Shown here: positions 63,246-64,000 of the stretch, piece by piece
How the letters are laid out: each line of letters opens with the position of its first letter
Position numbering within the stretch: the first letter of the stretch is position 1
Source of the DNA: Sebastes aleutianus
Taxonomy: Eukaryota > Chordata > Actinopteri > Perciformes > Sebastidae
DNA length: 64,000 bases
Assembly (NCBI GenBank): GCA_916700875.1
Contig: CAKAKS010000039.1
Coordinates: 20,144,367-20,208,366 of the forward strand
Direction of reading: 5' to 3'
Made by a program: the position numbers and the translations under genes
Notes under the pieces: generated by a model
Seen by the model: the letters and a program-made list of their open reading frames with translations, nothing else
The model's database searches: none
What the model was told of the DNA's origin: nothing

Positions 63246-63509
63246 AAATAAATCGTAAATCTGAAGTAAGATTTTCCCTTTTTGAAAAGGTATTTCAATA
63301 TATTTTTGTACTTTGGCTGCACAATAACAATTTAGGTAATTATCAAACACAGCAATTTAAAAGCAACCAAGCATACCTCTGCCAAGACTGCATAATGTTT
63401 AGAAACATATAATCTGCATCAAAATTCATAGTGGTAAACAAAGCACACATACAATAAATACACAAACCAGATTATTTTTATTCGAGCAGTAAATCATGAG
63501 AGGATGGTG

Positions 63510-63974
63510 AGAAAGCTTGAAGGCTTCTAAATCGAATGTGAAGTCAGGACTGTAGTTTTCATATCGTGGACTATAGTGGAGTATAATGTAAACTTCTTAC
63601 AAATAGAGTAACTCATGTTTTGGTAATGGGGTTCACGGTGGAATGCTAGACCCGAAGTCCAATAAGCATAAAAATGTGATAGGGCAGCACATCACAGATT
63701 TAAAAATCAAGGAGGACAAAATACTAGTATTTCACTTTCACTTACTAGCAGCTTGTTTAATTGTCTCAGCCAATTGAGCCAAACAAGTGAAATGCTATAT
63801 TTTGTCCTCCTTCATTTTGAAATCTGGAATGTGCTACCCTATCACATTTTCATAATTTTTTTTTTTAAATATTTCAATCTGTGTGAACATTTCAAGTCTC
63901 TGTTGATCCTGTTTTCATAAGTCTTTATTTCAGTTTTCTCTGCTGTATGTATTTTTCTGGCAAGTTAATGTAGG
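63510..63974 (+). pseudogene. Duplicate fragment of prc1 last exon and 3' UTR, interrupted by a foldback element
   Basis: 63520-63600 matches 62028-62170 (last exon and UTR) with a deletion of about 65 bp that removes the true stop region. 63885-63970 matches 62190-62288. Between them sits an inverted-repeat element (63665-63852). The reading frame ends early at a TAG created by the deletion joint. The segment has no splice acceptor of quality and is non-functional as an exon. The duplicate is offset by about 1.5 kb from its source. Confidence 0.8.
63665..63852. mobile_element. Small foldback element inside the prc1 duplicate
   Basis: The arms 63669-63721 and about 63800-63852 are complementary (AAAATGTGATAGGGCAGCAC against GTGCTACCCTATCACATTTT), each about 52 bp. 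The element interrupts the duplicated prc1 3' UTR. Confidence 0.8.
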
Positions 63975-64000
63975 GCTGGGCAATATAACGATATGTGTTG

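Overview
This window looks like nuclear DNA from a percomorph-type teleost fish. It has spliced genes with GT-AG introns, vertebrate protein families, many short AT-rich inverted-repeat transposons, and microsatellites. I found five protein-coding genes. All five were assigned by reading exon translations against remembered family members, so orthology is by recognition and not by a database search. The species, and which of the two teleost-duplicated copies each gene represents, cannot be told from the sequence.

Layout: (1) 607-25654, + strand, most of ano3 (anoctamin-3/TMEM16C). There are 24 coding exons ending in a stop codon; the first exon(s) lie left of the window. (2) 25655-40672, ano3 3' UTR and then a gene-poor, repeat-rich interval. 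(3) 40857-41486, +, fibin (fin bud initiation factor), a single exon. It is followed by a tandem partial copy (42229-42963) of its own 3' end. (4) 42964-47129, repeats, including a long foldback element. (5) 49363-47770, - strand, tmem178b in four exons. (6) 51354-53816, +, spi1 (PU.1, ETS factor) in five exons. (7) 55862-62087, +, prc1 (protein regulator of cytokinesis 1) in 14 exons, followed by a fragmentary second copy of its last exon and 3' UTR at 63510-63970.

The genes are functionally unrelated: a membrane TMEM16 protein, a secreted limb-bud factor, a claudin-like membrane protein, a myeloid transcription factor and a mitotic spindle protein. There is no operon logic. In human, ANO3, FIBIN and SPI1 are all on 11p, TMEM178B is on 7q and PRC1 on 15q (from memory), so this linkage is a fish-specific arrangement.

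I see no new enzymatic or defence system. The most informative material is structural. First, there are two independent tandem duplications of gene 3' ends (fibin and prc1), the fibin one having a base-level breakpoint inside a transposon. Second, several short non-autonomous elements carry readable 8-bp target duplications of hAT type. Third, there is a precisely dated nested insertion of a LINE 3' fragment. Fourth, there are long perfect hairpins, one of them about 125 bp upstream of the fibin start codon.
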